Origin: CBDBCU01 sp965242615
Lineage (GTDB): Bacteria > Chloroflexota > Dehalococcoidia > Lucifugimonadales > UBA3495
Assembly (NCBI GenBank): GCA_965242615.1
Contig: CBDESR010000005.1
Span: 1,860,001-1,924,000, forward strand
Reading direction: 5' to 3'
Length of the DNA stretch: 64,000 bases
Positions 7,369 through 17,182 of this stretch are shown here, piece by piece. A program made the translations under genes and the position numbers. The notes below the pieces were generated by a model. That model searched no databases and was not told the origin of the DNA. It saw only the letters and a list, made by a program, of their open reading frames with translations. Each line of letters starts with the position of its first letter. The stretch's first letter is position 1.

Positions 7369-8202
7369 GCTGCTTGTTGCAGAGACAAGCCGAAAGCAAA
7401 CCAAAAGAGACATCCGGTTTTGAGCAGCCAGAACGATCCGCCAGTCCAAAAGGACGAGGCAATCGCCAACCTCCGTGAATATGCGAAGTCGACCATTTGG
7501 AAAGAGTCGACCATCGCCAGCTACGTCAGGGTTGCATCCCAATTCGCCGACTGGTGCACCGAAAACGGTCGCCCCTTTCTCTCCCCCAATGACCAGACCA
7601 TTGATGCTTTCTTCCAATCCTGCAACCAAGCTCGCATCGAAAGCGGCAAGAACCCGCTCAGCAAAAGGACCACCAACACTTATCGGAATGCCATCAAAGC
7701 GCTCATCGCTGCCAACCGCTACCCTCAACTCACCCTGGAACAAAGTCCCGAGGCCACCCAACCCCCCGAACCCAAACTGTCGGGAAAGCTCTTCCAGATG
7801 GCTCTGGAAGCCGAAGCACTGGAAAACAGCTACGCCGAACTCCAGACCCGTCTGACCAACGCCCTTCGGCAAGGCCAAGAATCCTTGGCTGCCACCGACC
7901 GACCTGAAACAGACGAGGAAGCCACACCGGACCTTGAGGCAGCCATTAAAAGGCTCACTGAATACCTCAAGGCTAACGGACTTGAAAAGTCCATCACCCA
8001 CTACACCGGCCCCAGCAGAGCCTACATCCTTTGGTGCCAAAACCACCAAATATCCTTCCTCGACACCGACGTGGAATCCATCAAAGGATTCACTGACTAC
8101 CTCCAGTATGAACTGAAACGCGCCGCCGGCACGATCAACAACGCCCGAAACGCAATCAACCACCTCTTGAGGTCCCACAACAAACCTCCGGTTCCCCGGT
8201 AA
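7342..8202 (+). CDS. Protein with two SAM-like core-binding domains, no recombinase catalytic domain
   Basis: The frame is open from TTG 7342, but that codon lies inside a promoter-like TTGACA. The real start is more likely a TTG near 7420 (LSSQNDPPVQ), giving about 260 residues. Two copies of an integrase-type N-terminal SAM-like domain are visible. The first has STIASYVRVASQFADWC..NTYRNAIKALI. The second has KSITHYTGPSRAYILWC..GTINNARNAINHLLR. A charged helical linker (FQMALEAEALENSYAELQTRL) joins them. Tyrosine recombinases use this domain to grip DNA, but no Arg-His-Arg-Tyr catalytic domain follows; the protein stops 9 residues after the second copy. It may be a DNA-binding partner of the preceding defence-like gene. 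Confidence 0.65.
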   Translation: MTPTSTLYIAACCRDKPKANQKRHPVLSSQNDPPVQKDEAIANLREYAKSTIWKESTIASYVRVASQFADWCTENGRPFLSPNDQTIDAFFQSCNQARIESGKNPLSKRTTNTYRNAIKALIAANRYPQLTLEQSPEATQPPEPKLSGKLFQMALEAEALENSYAELQTRLTNALRQGQESLAATDRPETDEEATPDLEAAIKRLTEYLKANGLEKSITHYTGPSRAYILWCQNHQISFLDTDVESIKGFTDYLQYELKRAAGTINNARNAINHLLRSHNKPPVPR

Positions 8203-8264
8203 TACAACACCACCAGGTCAGGCACAGCAAACCGGTCCGCCGTCAACCTGACTCTGGAGGCCCA

Positions 8265-8801
8265 ATGCACGATAGCCGCCGTGGCACCATCACCAGCATC
8301 CAGAGGGTAAAGGTCGCCTTGGCGACCCCAGAAGTAGCAAACCAATTCGCACCAGTCAAGATGACCGTCAGGAACCACGGTCCTAACGAGTTTCAGCCCT
8401 ACCCCTTTCTGACTATCAGGAGGAAGCTCCACGCCGCCGACCTGCCCGATACACGCAGAATACCCGAAGACGACCACCAAGCCATGGTCGTCGAGAGACT
8501 TCAAGAAACCTGCCAAGACTTTGAGAACTTCATGTGGAAGTTCCAACTTGCTTCCCCGCCCCCCAGCAATGAAAACCTCCCTGACTACAACCAGGACCTC
8601 GTCGGACACGACTACGACTACTGCTACGAACGCTACCATCTCAAAGATGGCAGGAAATGTTGCTGCGTAGCCGCCACTTCATTGTCCTGGAGCCAGGGCG
8701 AGTTGACAAATTATTTGGGCATTATAAGTTTAACTTTGCGGGGGTGTTGCCTGGTCACAAACCCAGCATATCGTAAACGGTGTTCAACTCGGTCCGGATA
8801 A
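8265..8801 (+). CDS. Hypothetical protein, 3' end overrun by dispersed repeat
   Basis: Starts MHDSRRGTITSIQRVK behind GGAGG. The first ~140 residues are polar and protein-like (PEVANQFAPVKMTVRNHG, DFENFMWKFQL, HDYDYCYERYH). From about 8695 the frame runs through the dispersed repeat (GELTNYLGIISLTL), so the C-terminal ~35 residues are probably foreign and the gene truncated. No family recognised. It follows the tandem core-binding-domain gene by 62 bp on the same strand. Confidence 0.45.
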   Translation: MHDSRRGTITSIQRVKVALATPEVANQFAPVKMTVRNHGPNEFQPYPFLTIRRKLHAADLPDTRRIPEDDHQAMVVERLQETCQDFENFMWKFQLASPPPSNENLPDYNQDLVGHDYDYCYERYHLKDGRKCCCVAATSLSWSQGELTNYLGIISLTLRGCCLVTNPAYRKRCSTRSG

Positions 8802-9215
8802 GGGCCCGGGTTGGCGAATTCCGTCAGGAGTTTATCCGAGCATTTGGGGTTGGCATTTGCCAGACCAAGCCCTTTGCGGCGCGTCCGCGCCGTTTCAGCA
8901 ACTTGCCTCGCGGCATTAGTCGGTCAGTTGCCCGGATTAACGGCTCTGGTCTGGCCGGATTTTACGGCAGAATCACATTCCCTTTGGGGTACCCGCAATT
9001 GCCGTTACTCCTTTCAGTGTTTCTCGCGACCATGCGCACGGTTTCTCCTTACCGGCCACAGCATTGGCATCGGTAGCTTGTTCACCCTCACCATTCCGCC
9101 ACTGAATTTGTCGATAGTCCGCCGTTTACGAGAACCCCGTATCCGTAGTTATACCTCTATACCGGTCGCAAAGACCGGCAGGCTTTTCCAGCCCACCCAA
9201 TCGCTTACCACCCTT
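8695..9215. repeat. Dispersed repeat R, copy 1
   Basis: Begins AGGGCGAGTTGACAAATTAT and matches the copy at 32883 through ATTATTTGGGC, TTTAACTTTGC, GTTCAACTCGGTC, GCCGTTTCAGCAACTT and CGGCATTAGTCGGTCAGTTG with scattered changes. In both copies it runs into decayed coding sequence for a basic tail (GKE.NRA.GR on the minus strand) and then the terminator of a minus-strand GLUG gene. The first dozen bases resemble IS5-type ends. No intact gene is seen inside. Confidence 0.7.
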
Positions 9216-9246
9216 ACAAAACGGGCGGGTCAATTCGACCCGCCCG
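9216..9246 (-). terminator. Intrinsic terminator of GLUG copy A
   Basis: On the minus strand, CGGGCGGGTC (complement of 9237-9246) pairs perfectly with GACCCGCCCG (complement of 9222-9231) and is followed by TTTTG. It lies about 30 bp past the GLUG stop codon. The same arrangement follows the decayed GLUG copy (33291-33319). Confidence 0.8.
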
Positions 9247-9277
9247 CGTCCCGGATTACCGGCTAAAGGGGCCGGAA

Positions 9278-12200
9278 CTAAGGACTGGCCGCCGCCTGTA
9301 TCGGGCCGATGTAGGGGGTGCTGGCTTTGGTCAACACGCCGTTGCTGTCGGTGTAGTAGCGGTAGGCGTAGACGTACTTGCCCAAGGCGCCGGCGCCGGA
9401 GGCGCTGGTGCCGGAGGTGCCGGCAACAATACAGCCATTGCCGGCGGTGTCGTTGCAGCGTATCCATTTTACTGCATTGTTGTCGCTGATCGTGATTTTC
9501 TGCCCCACCCGCGGCGGGTTGTGGCCGCTGACGAAACTTATCGCAGCAGTGGCCCCGGTCCAGGACGCCTTTACCGGCGGGGTCGGCGGGCTGTAAACCA
9601 TGCCGCGCTCTCGGGAGTGCATCCCAAACCGAAACCGCTTGCCCACTTCGGAGGGATTAGGCACAATTCCCCAAATACCGTGGCCCCCAATTCGGTCGAC
9701 GCCTAGGCTCGGCGCCCGGGATACGAAAGGCGTCCACCCGGTTACTCCATCGTCGGAAACTTCCCACGCAATCCGGCCGCCGCCGCCCCCGCGGGTCAGC
9801 CAGGGCCGGACACCAAAACCGGTGAGCGTTGATTCCCCCACTATCAGGTAACCCCCGCCATCGAGAGTTAGGTGGAGATGAAGCTGTTCGGCGAAGTCGA
9901 CGCCGCCATACTTCAGCTTGGGATAACGACTCCTGAAATCCCAAGGGTCATCATTGCCGGCTTGTCCGTCCAAGTTCAGGTTCCAGTTGGCGTAAATGCC
10001 GCTGTAGCCGGCGGGGGCGAACAGCTCACCCTGCGTCTGGCCCGTCCCCAAGGCGCTGCTGCTCTGGCCGCTGACCGCGGTTTCCCAATAGCTGTTAGCA
10101 GCCGTGCCGCCGCTGTTCTTACCCACCAACCCGCAGGCGGCCGGGGTGGTTCCGGTAGCCACCACCGGGCCGATAGCGTAGGCGGCGGTAATAGTTCCTT
10201 GGGTAGTAACAGTACTGTCCGTCCGTTGGTTGTAGCCCACCAAGCCGCCTACGGCCGCCGTGTTGCCTGTAGCCCTGACCGGGCTGAATGAGTAGGCGGC
10301 GGTGATGCTGCCCTGGTTGTGGCCCACTAATCCGCCCAGATAGGCATTGTTGCGGGAGGTAAGAATTGGCGCAAAGTCGGAGTAGCTGGCGACGATGCTG
10401 CCGGCAGTCCCGTTGTGTCCGGCCAAGCCGCCGGCCGCTGACGCGCTGCCATCCACTTCGGTTTTGGCGTAGCTGCTGGCAATTCTCCCGGTATTGCTTC
10501 CCACCAAGCCCCCAGCATAGACCGTCCCCACGGTTTCGTCTGCCCGGATGCGCCCGGTGGCCGAACTGCCCTTAATAGTCCCGCCATTGACCCCGGCTAA
10601 AGCCCCCACTGCGGTACCGTCCAGACTGGCGATATTCACTTCCCGCAGCTTGACCCGGTCAATGACCCCGCCGGAACCGACCTGCCCGAACAAGCCGGCT
10701 TGGCTGGTTTCATTCTGATTGACAAAAAGGTTGTAAATGGACTTGCCATTGCCGTAGAACTTTCCGGTGAAGGGGGCGGTTGCGCTGCCAATGCTGAACC
10801 AGCCCCGCCCGGTGTTCCAGTGAACCCCATCATTCCCGTCCACATCATCATCCCCGTCGGCGTCAAAGTCCAGGTCAACTTCCAGTTCATAGCCAATGCA
10901 GACGGCGGCGGTAGCCCCATCCGCGCAGCCCATCCCGGCAGTCAACCCCGGAAAGGCGGCTTCGTAACTGACTTGGTTCGCAGCGGCCACCACGCCATCG
11001 GTGTTCAAGTCCCAACGGATAGCGTTCAACTGCTCCAGCGTAGTTATTTCAATGCGCCGGTCGTTGTCGGTGTCGTAATCCCGCTGCTGCGGAGCGGATT
11101 TGATGTCGCCATAGACCAGAATGGGATAATGCCGGCTGTTGCCGAAATCCCAAGGATTATCGCCGCCGGCCACGCTGTCCAGGTCTAGGTTCCATTGGGC
11201 ATAAAGGCCACCGTAGCCGGTGGGCGCTTTCAAGTGGCTGGTAGGTTGCCCCAAGCCGCCACTGCCGGCAATCCCGGTAGTTTCGGTATCCCAATAACTG
11301 TAGGTTGCGGTTCCGAGGTCGTAAGCCGCCAGGCCGCCCTTGACGCTGCCCTGACCAGATACCGACACCCGCCCCCGGGCGTAACTGGCGGTAATCGTCC
11401 CCTGATTGATGCCAGCGAGGCCGCCGGCCAGGGATTTGATGGCATTGGCCGATACCGCGCCGCTGGCGTAGCTGGCTTTGATTTCCCCCAGCAGGTTCTG
11501 CCCGACTAGCCCGCCGGCCGCCGCATCGCCCAGAACCAGCGACACCGCCGTCGCCGCAAAGCTGGCCTGCACCGTGCCGAACAGGTTCAAGCCCACTAAC
11601 CCGCCAGTTACCCCGCTGCCGCCCACAGTGCCGGTAGCATAGGACGAGGTAATCGTCCCCTGATTGACCCCGGCGATGCTGCCCACTGCCGACTGATGGT
11701 TACTGCTGATATTGACCTGCGCCAACCCCAAGCCGGTTACGCTGCCAGCTTTGCCGACCGCCCCGAACAAACCAACAGCATCAGCGGCGGCGGCGTCTCT
11801 GCTGATGAACAAATGGGAAATAACCTTGCCGCGGCCTTGCAACTCCCCCCTGTAGGGATTGCCCGGGCTGCCAATCGGCGTCCAGCCCTTGCCGCCGTTC
11901 CAGTAAAGCCCGCGGAATCCGCCGCCGTAACGCTGCCATCCCCGTTGCTGTCAAAAGTCAGGTCGCCGTGCAGTTCGTAGCCGGCGCAGGGGTCCGGATT
12001 GGTATCGGCATCAGTACCATCCGGGCAACCCATCCCGGCGGCGGCGTTGGCAAAAGCGGCGGTATAGCTGGTCTGATTGGCCGTATCATCCACCACTCCA
12101 TCTCCATCCAAGTCCCAACGAATGGCATTCAGCTGCGCCAGACTGCTGACCTCAATCAGCCCATCATCATCGCTGTCGTAGTCAGTAGTAGTTTGCGCCC

Positions 12201-12306
12201 AGGCCGGCGGGATGGAATGGCTGTTCAGAAACAGACCACCCCCAATCAGGGCAAACAAAGCCAGGGCCAGGGCGGCGGTAGTCAGCAGTTTTTGGCGCAG
12301 GGGCAT
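9278..12306 (-). pseudogene. Giant GLUG-repeat secreted protein, copy A (one frameshift)
   Basis: Starts at ATG 12306 (AAAGGAG upstream) with a signal peptide (LLTTAALALALFALIGGGLF, cleaved near AWA-Q). Two modules follow, each opening with an Asp-rich loop (DYDSDDDGLIEVSSLAQLN; DYDTDNDRRIEITTLEQLN) and continuing in GLUG-type beta repeats (GGLVGLNLFG, GGLAGINQGTITASYA). The C-terminal part is Ig-like (NPPRVGQKITISDNNA). Compared with the intact copy at 45-48 kb, one base is missing near 11915 in the stretch coding GSVTAADS, which splits the gene at about residue 130. The last ~2 kb are almost base-for-base identical to the intact copy. Probably a surface adhesin-like protein; inactive or phase-off here. 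Confidence 0.8.
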
Positions 12307-12483
12307 TGGCGACAGCTCCTTTAGGTAATGGATAGTTGGGGATTGGCGGGGGCTAATTTACTGTTTTGTTGGGTGAGTGTCAAACCGGGAAATTATAGAA
12401 AGCAACCCGGCCGGTGGTACCGGGCCGGGCTGTTTCGGGGAATTTTCTAACCGGGCGGGATGATAGGGCGCGCAGGTCGCGGG

Positions 12484-12786
12484 CTACTCCTGGGTGGAGT
12501 TGACGACCTCGAAGTGCTTGACCCAATACTCGCCGCGGTAGAGGTGTTCCATCTCCTTGGCGACGGACTGGCGGAACTCGCCCACCTCGTAGGCGCGCAT
12601 ATTGTCGAGGGTATCCCAGATGGAGACACTGACTCCCTCGTCGGCGTCCTCGGTGCTGCGGAGGAGCTGGCGTTCGAGGAGGCCGGGGATGCTGCCGGCG
12701 GAACCGGCCAGCCGCTCGTGATAGTGCCGCTCGTACTCGTCCCAAGTGCCGGGGCGCAATTTGCCCCAAACCATTCGTATGAACAT
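12484..12786 (-). CDS. ABM-domain (antibiotic biosynthesis monooxygenase-like) protein
   Basis: A 100-residue single-domain protein. MFIRMVWGKLRPGTWDEYER is a typical first strand and helix of the dimeric alpha/beta-barrel fold, followed by GLLERQLLRSTEDADEGVSV and SIWDTLDNMRAYE, with the pattern of ABM and related heme-degrading or quinone-forming enzymes. Start ATG 12786 lies behind GAGAGGG. Substrate unknown; many members are small oxygenases or simply ligand-binding proteins. It stands alone between the GLUG gene and the tRNAs. Confidence 0.75.
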   Translation of the reverse strand: MFIRMVWGKLRPGTWDEYERHYHERLAGSAGSIPGLLERQLLRSTEDADEGVSVSIWDTLDNMRAYEVGEFRQSVAKEMEHLYRGEYWVKHFEVVNSTQE

Positions 12787-13038
12787 TATTCCCTCTCTGG
12801 AAAGGCTGGATTGCGGCCGCCGGGCCGGACTGGGGAATATAATACCACTTTGGAACGGGTTGTGGGTAGGTTACGGCAAGACAATCGCCGATTGAAACCG
12901 TGATGCCCCTTATGAAACAGCGTTAATACCGGCGGCGAAATTGATTTTTTCGGGATTTTCCCCGCTAATTTCGCCGCCCCGGCATCTTGTTAAAAGGCCG
13001 CCGGCGTGGTATGCTATGAAATATATCCCGTGCCGCGT

Positions 13039-13113
13039 GTCCCCGTAGCTCAACGGATAGAGTGCTGGCCTCCGGAGCCAGAGATGAGAGTTCGACCCTC
13101 TCCGGGGATACCA
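13039..13113 (+). tRNA. tRNA-Arg (CCG)
   Basis: Acceptor GTCCCCG (13039-13045) pairs with CGGGGAT (13103-13109), followed by A and an encoded CCA. The D-arm is TAGCTCAACGGATAGAGTG. The anticodon stem CTGGC/GCCAG encloses CTCCGGA, giving anticodon CCG at 13072-13074. The T-arm carries GTTCGAC. Confidence 0.95.
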
Positions 13114-13196
13114 CCCCATCAACAACGCCGCCGGCGCGGCGGCCCTTCCCCCTAACCTTTCCGTCCGTCCGGCTCACCCACCAAACTTGCGGTATC

Positions 13197-13271
13197 CGGG
13201 GCGTGGCCCAGAGGCAGGGCGCCTGGTTTGGGACCAGGAGGTCGGCAGTTCGAATCTGCCCGCCCCGACCA
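13197..13271 (+). tRNA. tRNA-Pro (TGG)
   Basis: Acceptor CGGGGCG (13197-13203) pairs with CGCCCCG (13261-13267), followed by A and encoded CCA. The anticodon stem CCTGG/CCAGG encloses TTTGGGA, anticodon TGG. The T-arm carries AGTTCGAATCT. It lies 83 bp after tRNA-Arg, and the two may be co-transcribed. Confidence 0.95.
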
Positions 13272-13365
13272 TTTACACGGTTGACCGCTACCCTTCCATC
13301 CCCTAAACTATCCCCCTAAAACCGACCCGCAGCCTTGGCCCGCACCACCGCCCGGAGGTTCCGTT

Positions 13366-14418
13366 ATGCCCGTCTTTCCCCACGACTACCTGCATCGCGT
13401 CGCCTATCACATCTACCTCGCCAAGGGAACGCCGCCGGATGAAGCGGAAATCGTCGCCGCCCATCAGGTCAAATCCAACCTCGTCGGCCACGACTCCCAC
13501 GGCATCATCCAATTGACCGAGTATTGCAGCCGTATCGACCGCGGCCACATCGTCCCCGGCGCGCCCTTCGTCGTGGAGCGGGAAACCCCCAACACCGCCG
13601 TCATCAACGGCAACTGGGGTTTCGGCTTCGTCCAGACCGAAAAGGCGATGCGGATGGCGATTGACAAGGCCCAAGCCCACGGCGTCGCCGCCCTCACCGT
13701 CCACCACCAAAGCCATGTCGGGCGGGTCGGCGACTACCCCACGATGGCCCTGAACGAAGGGATGATTGGCTTGGTCACCGCCGACTCCGGCGCCGGCCCC
13801 AAAAACGCCGCCCCCTTCGGCGGCCGCTCCCGCCGCCTCGGCACCAACCCCATCTGCATCGGCGTCCCCAGCGACCTCGAGGGGCCGGTGCTGCTGGATA
13901 TGGCGACCAGCGCGGTAGCTATGGGCAAAATCAACCTTCAGCGCAGCCGCGGCGAACCGGTGCCGCTGGGCTGGATTGTGGACAAAGACGGCAATCCCAC
14001 CACCGACCCCAACGACTACTTCGCCGGCGGCGCCATCCTGCCGGTGGGCGCCGACCAGGGGCATAAGGGCTATGGCTTGTCCTTTATGGTGGAAATGTTT
14101 TCCGGCTTGCTAACCGGCTTGGGCTTTGGCATCGACCCCCAAGCCCGCCACAACGACGGCGTATTCATCTCCGTCTATAATGTGGAACACTTCCGCCCCC
14201 TGGCTGACTTCAAGCGGGAGATGCGCGAGTTCGTCGAGTTCATCAAAACTTCCCCGCCGGCCGCCGGTTTCACCGAAGTTTTCTACCCCGGCGAAATCGA
14301 ACACCGCACCGAACAGCAGCGCCGCGCCGAAGGCATCTACATCGAGGACGAAACCTGGCGCCGCATCACCGCCCTGATGCAGGAACTAGGCGTAGCCGAC
14401 ACGGTAGGGACGCCGTAG
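13366..14418 (+). CDS. Malate/L-lactate dehydrogenase family (Ldh_2) NAD(P)-dependent oxidoreductase
   Basis: A 350-residue protein of normal length for the Ldh_2/YlbC/AllD fold, which oxidises 2-hydroxy acids such as malate, L-lactate or ureidoglycolate with NAD(P) in the cytoplasm. Visible family motifs are VGHDSHGIIQLTEYC near residue 42, then SHVGRVGDYPTMAL, GGRSRRLGTNPICIGVP and LDMATSAVAMGKI in the cofactor-binding part, and GHKGYGLSFMVEMFSGLLTG towards the end. The start is ATG 13366 behind GGAGG. The true substrate cannot be told from sequence. Monocistronic in appearance. Confidence 0.85.
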   Translation: MPVFPHDYLHRVAYHIYLAKGTPPDEAEIVAAHQVKSNLVGHDSHGIIQLTEYCSRIDRGHIVPGAPFVVERETPNTAVINGNWGFGFVQTEKAMRMAIDKAQAHGVAALTVHHQSHVGRVGDYPTMALNEGMIGLVTADSGAGPKNAAPFGGRSRRLGTNPICIGVPSDLEGPVLLDMATSAVAMGKINLQRSRGEPVPLGWIVDKDGNPTTDPNDYFAGGAILPVGADQGHKGYGLSFMVEMFSGLLTGLGFGIDPQARHNDGVFISVYNVEHFRPLADFKREMREFVEFIKTSPPAAGFTEVFYPGEIEHRTEQQRRAEGIYIEDETWRRITALMQELGVADTVGTP

Positions 14419-14516
14419 CGAGGCGCGGTTAAGGCGTCAAACCCGGCCCTTAACCGGGCGTTGCAATGACCGACCGAGCAAGCCCGCCCCGCCCAAACTT
14501 GCTGCCGGATGGCAAA

Positions 14517-15497
14517 TTAGCTATAAGGCCCCAGAAACCGCTCCCCGTCAAAATGAATCAGGTGCGTCGGGGCATCAGCGCACCAAACCTCCGTTTCCCA
14601 AGAAATATCCGACAAATAGCGGGCCATCAGCCGCCGGTCGGGGAATGCCGTTACATAGACCAAGCCGGGACGGGCGGCGGCAAACAACTCCGCCAACTCC
14701 TCATGCCGTTTGGCGTCGACCGGGCCGTGACTGGTTACCGCCTCCACCAATAGCAGCCAATCCCGGGATTCCAGATACAGCGCCACATCCGGCATTTTGC
14801 CATGCTGGTCGACGCTTACGCCCAATTCAGCCAGACGCCGCTCCTGAAAATAACCGATTTTATCGCCGGTATCGCCGACATAAATCACTTCCGCCCCCGG
14901 CGCAAAACGGGGCGCAAATTCCTCAATGACCTGTCGGATAAGTTCGCTGTGCGCGCCCGGAGTAAGGGTAATTACTGTACCCTCCGCTAACCGCGCTGGA
15001 ACCATCTGCATATCCCGACGCCGCGCATAGCGGGCCGCCAGCGTTTCCCGTTCCCCCCGGTAATCAGCCAAGGATGTATCCCAAGCCACTGTCCCCCAAG
15101 TCTGCGCCAAGGCAAAGACTGCGGGGCTAATCTGGTAGCAGGCTTGCGGGCTGTTCACCGGGCGGTCGGGACGGTCAGGATTGTAAAGGGCTACGCCGGC
15201 GGCAACGAACTGGTGCATCGTGTAACGCCGGAAAGTTTCCCGGGAGTTGGGCGCATACTCCCGCCCGTAATGTTCCGCGCAGAAACCCATAATCGACCCT
15301 ATTTCCGGCTTGTTGCCGCGCGGACTGATCACTAACAACGGGCGGCGCAAATCCACCCAACTGCCGCCCGGCCGCAGGTCCACCAACGCCAGCAGGGTCA
15401 AGGCCGACCGTTCATTTTGTTGGCCCCGGGGCAGCCCCAACTCCCGGATAATTGCCAAGGCGTCAGCAATTTCCTTCGGCCCGTCAGCTGTTGTCAT
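14517..15497 (-). CDS. BsuBI/PstI-type restriction endonuclease
   Basis: A 326-residue protein of the BsuBI/PstI family, type II enzymes that cut CTGCAG. The N-terminal region carries a winged-helix-like part (ALTLLALVDLRPGGSW, then RRPLLVISPRG), followed by the conserved FCAEHYGREYAPNSRETFRR block. The nuclease core shows VIYVGDTGDKIGYF, then the catalytic-type PDVALYLESRDWLLLVEAVTSHGPVD with the Asp and Glu expected of a PD-(D/E)xK fold, and LVYVTAFPDRRLM. It overlaps the upstream methyltransferase by four bases (ATGA), so the two are translationally coupled. The CTGCAG specificity is inferred from the family. Confidence 0.9.
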   Translation of the reverse strand: MTTADGPKEIADALAIIRELGLPRGQQNERSALTLLALVDLRPGGSWVDLRRPLLVISPRGNKPEIGSIMGFCAEHYGREYAPNSRETFRRYTMHQFVAAGVALYNPDRPDRPVNSPQACYQISPAVFALAQTWGTVAWDTSLADYRGERETLAARYARRRDMQMVPARLAEGTVITLTPGAHSELIRQVIEEFAPRFAPGAEVIYVGDTGDKIGYFQERRLAELGVSVDQHGKMPDVALYLESRDWLLLVEAVTSHGPVDAKRHEELAELFAAARPGLVYVTAFPDRRLMARYLSDISWETEVWCADAPTHLIHFDGERFLGPYS

Positions 15498-16993
15498 AGT
15501 CCCAACTCCCGGGCAATTATGGCGTCGGTTTCCTGTTGGGAACAGATGATGCCGCCGGCTCGCCGTCCAATACGCGCCAAGGCCGCCGGTTCCGGGTAAG
15601 GCAGCATCCGCAAATCGGTAGCGTTCACTTGGGTATGGCCATTGAATTGGCGAAAGTAGCGGTCCACAACGCTGCTGTTCAGATAGACGCTCAATCCCAC
15701 CGCCAGCTCCGGGTCGAAACCCTGCCGGTCGGCGTGGAATACATTGAGATGATTCTCAAACCCCACCAGCGGGCCGGGCAATCTCCCGTCATATACGGCC
15801 GCCCTGATGCGCCGCCGCTCCTCTTTAGCGCTGAACCGTCGGACTGCTACGAAGTATCCCCGGTTGTCCCACAGCCAGCGGCGGGTCGCCGGGGCAACTT
15901 GAATGGCATTAGGCTTTTTCATTTGCCGCGGCCATTCCAGCCGCCCCCCGGGAAAATGGGCGGGATACAACAGCGGGGCCGTCCCATCCGCCGGTTGGGC
16001 CGACCAGTAATCCCGCAGTCGGAAGTCCACCACCGGCCCGGTGGAAACCGCCAATCCCAAATCGGGCAGCGCCGCCGGCAATCGGGACTTAATATCGGCA
16101 ATTTCCCCGGCGCAGTCCGGGGACGGAATATGAATAAACAGCTCCGGGTCATCGGGATGGATGACAGCAGCGCCGGAAAAGGTCTGCTCCCACCAGCCCG
16201 GCGCAATGCCCCCGTCCGACAGCAACTCCGGGCCGGCGCCGTCGCTGGCGGTAATCTTTACCCGTTCCGGCTTAACCCCTTTGACCGCGTGGATGATGAT
16301 GTTTTCCTGCAATACGCCGTCATTGCTGAAAAGGGCATTGCGCCGCTTGAACAGGTGAATGCGCCGCAGCCCCATCATCGCCAAAAACTGCCGGCGGAAC
16401 GGCTGAAAATAAGGGCCGTTGCAGAAAGACCGGGGGACAATAGCCGCCATCTCTCCGCCGGGCTGCAACCGCTGCGCCGCCAGAAACATAAAGCCGGCGT
16501 AAAGATTGGAAGTTTCCAGCCCGGCGCTGCGCAAAGCGCGGCGCTGTTCCGAATCGGCGCGGATCTTGCGATACGGGGGATTCATCAGGACATGGGTAAA
16601 TCCGTCCCCACAATCTCCACCAGTGACAAAATCGTCCGCCAGTATGGAACTGTCGGCGGGAATGCCGGCGGATTCCAGTAGCGACTGCGCCGCCGGCAAA
16701 GTGTGGTGCAGCCCATCCCGCAAGGCCGGGGAAATCTCTGGACAGACCAGCCACAAGTCCGTCGGCTTGACCGCGGCGGCGCAAACCCGTTCCACCAAGG
16801 CCGCGGTCAACGCTCCCGCCCCGGCGCCCGGGTCTAAAACCCGCATAGCATCCGACTGGTGGGACAGCAGACTAGCCATAAACCGGCCCAATGGCGGCGG
16901 GGTCAAATACTGCCCCAAGACCGCCCGTTGGCCGGCGTCGACGCCGGCCAAGGCTAATCGCCCGTAAAAATCGGCGGTTTCAGCCAGGTTCAT
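15494..16993 (-). CDS. Adenine-specific DNA methyltransferase of the BsuBI/PstI-type system
   Basis: A 499-residue N6-adenine methyltransferase. The SAM-binding motif I is seen in VLDPGAGAGALTAALVERV near residue 50 and the catalytic motif in HVLMNPPYRKI near 137. The C-terminal half carries a target-recognition region (YFVAVRRFSAKEERRR, GFENHLNVFHAD, QVNATDLRMLPYP) typical of this group. It protects host sites from the following endonuclease, with which it shares an ATGA overlap. Placing the methyltransferase first is a common safe order. No controller gene is seen upstream. Confidence 0.9.
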   Translation of the reverse strand: MNLAETADFYGRLALAGVDAGQRAVLGQYLTPPPLGRFMASLLSHQSDAMRVLDPGAGAGALTAALVERVCAAAVKPTDLWLVCPEISPALRDGLHHTLPAAQSLLESAGIPADSSILADDFVTGGDCGDGFTHVLMNPPYRKIRADSEQRRALRSAGLETSNLYAGFMFLAAQRLQPGGEMAAIVPRSFCNGPYFQPFRRQFLAMMGLRRIHLFKRRNALFSNDGVLQENIIIHAVKGVKPERVKITASDGAGPELLSDGGIAPGWWEQTFSGAAVIHPDDPELFIHIPSPDCAGEIADIKSRLPAALPDLGLAVSTGPVVDFRLRDYWSAQPADGTAPLLYPAHFPGGRLEWPRQMKKPNAIQVAPATRRWLWDNRGYFVAVRRFSAKEERRRIRAAVYDGRLPGPLVGFENHLNVFHADRQGFDPELAVGLSVYLNSSVVDRYFRQFNGHTQVNATDLRMLPYPEPAALARIGRRAGGIICSQQETDAIIARELGL

Positions 16994-17122
16994 CCCGGTT
17001 TCCTTTTGCCGCCCCCGGCAGCCGACGGGCCCGGGCGGAGATTACGGCTATTCTATAGCTTATCGCCACCGCGTCAAGGGCAATTTCCCGCCCGCCCCTA
17101 TTCCCATCCCTCAAAACCCCGC

Positions 17123-17128
17123 TATAAT
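17123..17128 (+). promoter_or_regulatory. Candidate -10 element for trpB
   Basis: GCTATAATATCC with TATAAT at 17123-17128, 55 bp before the start. No good -35 is present 17 bp upstream. The same GCTATAAT context occurs at 1563 and 18494. Confidence 0.35.
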
Positions 17129-17182
17129 ATCCTGCGTCAAGCTTGTCTATCCAACAAAAACCCGTCGAGGTGCCACTCCCCT

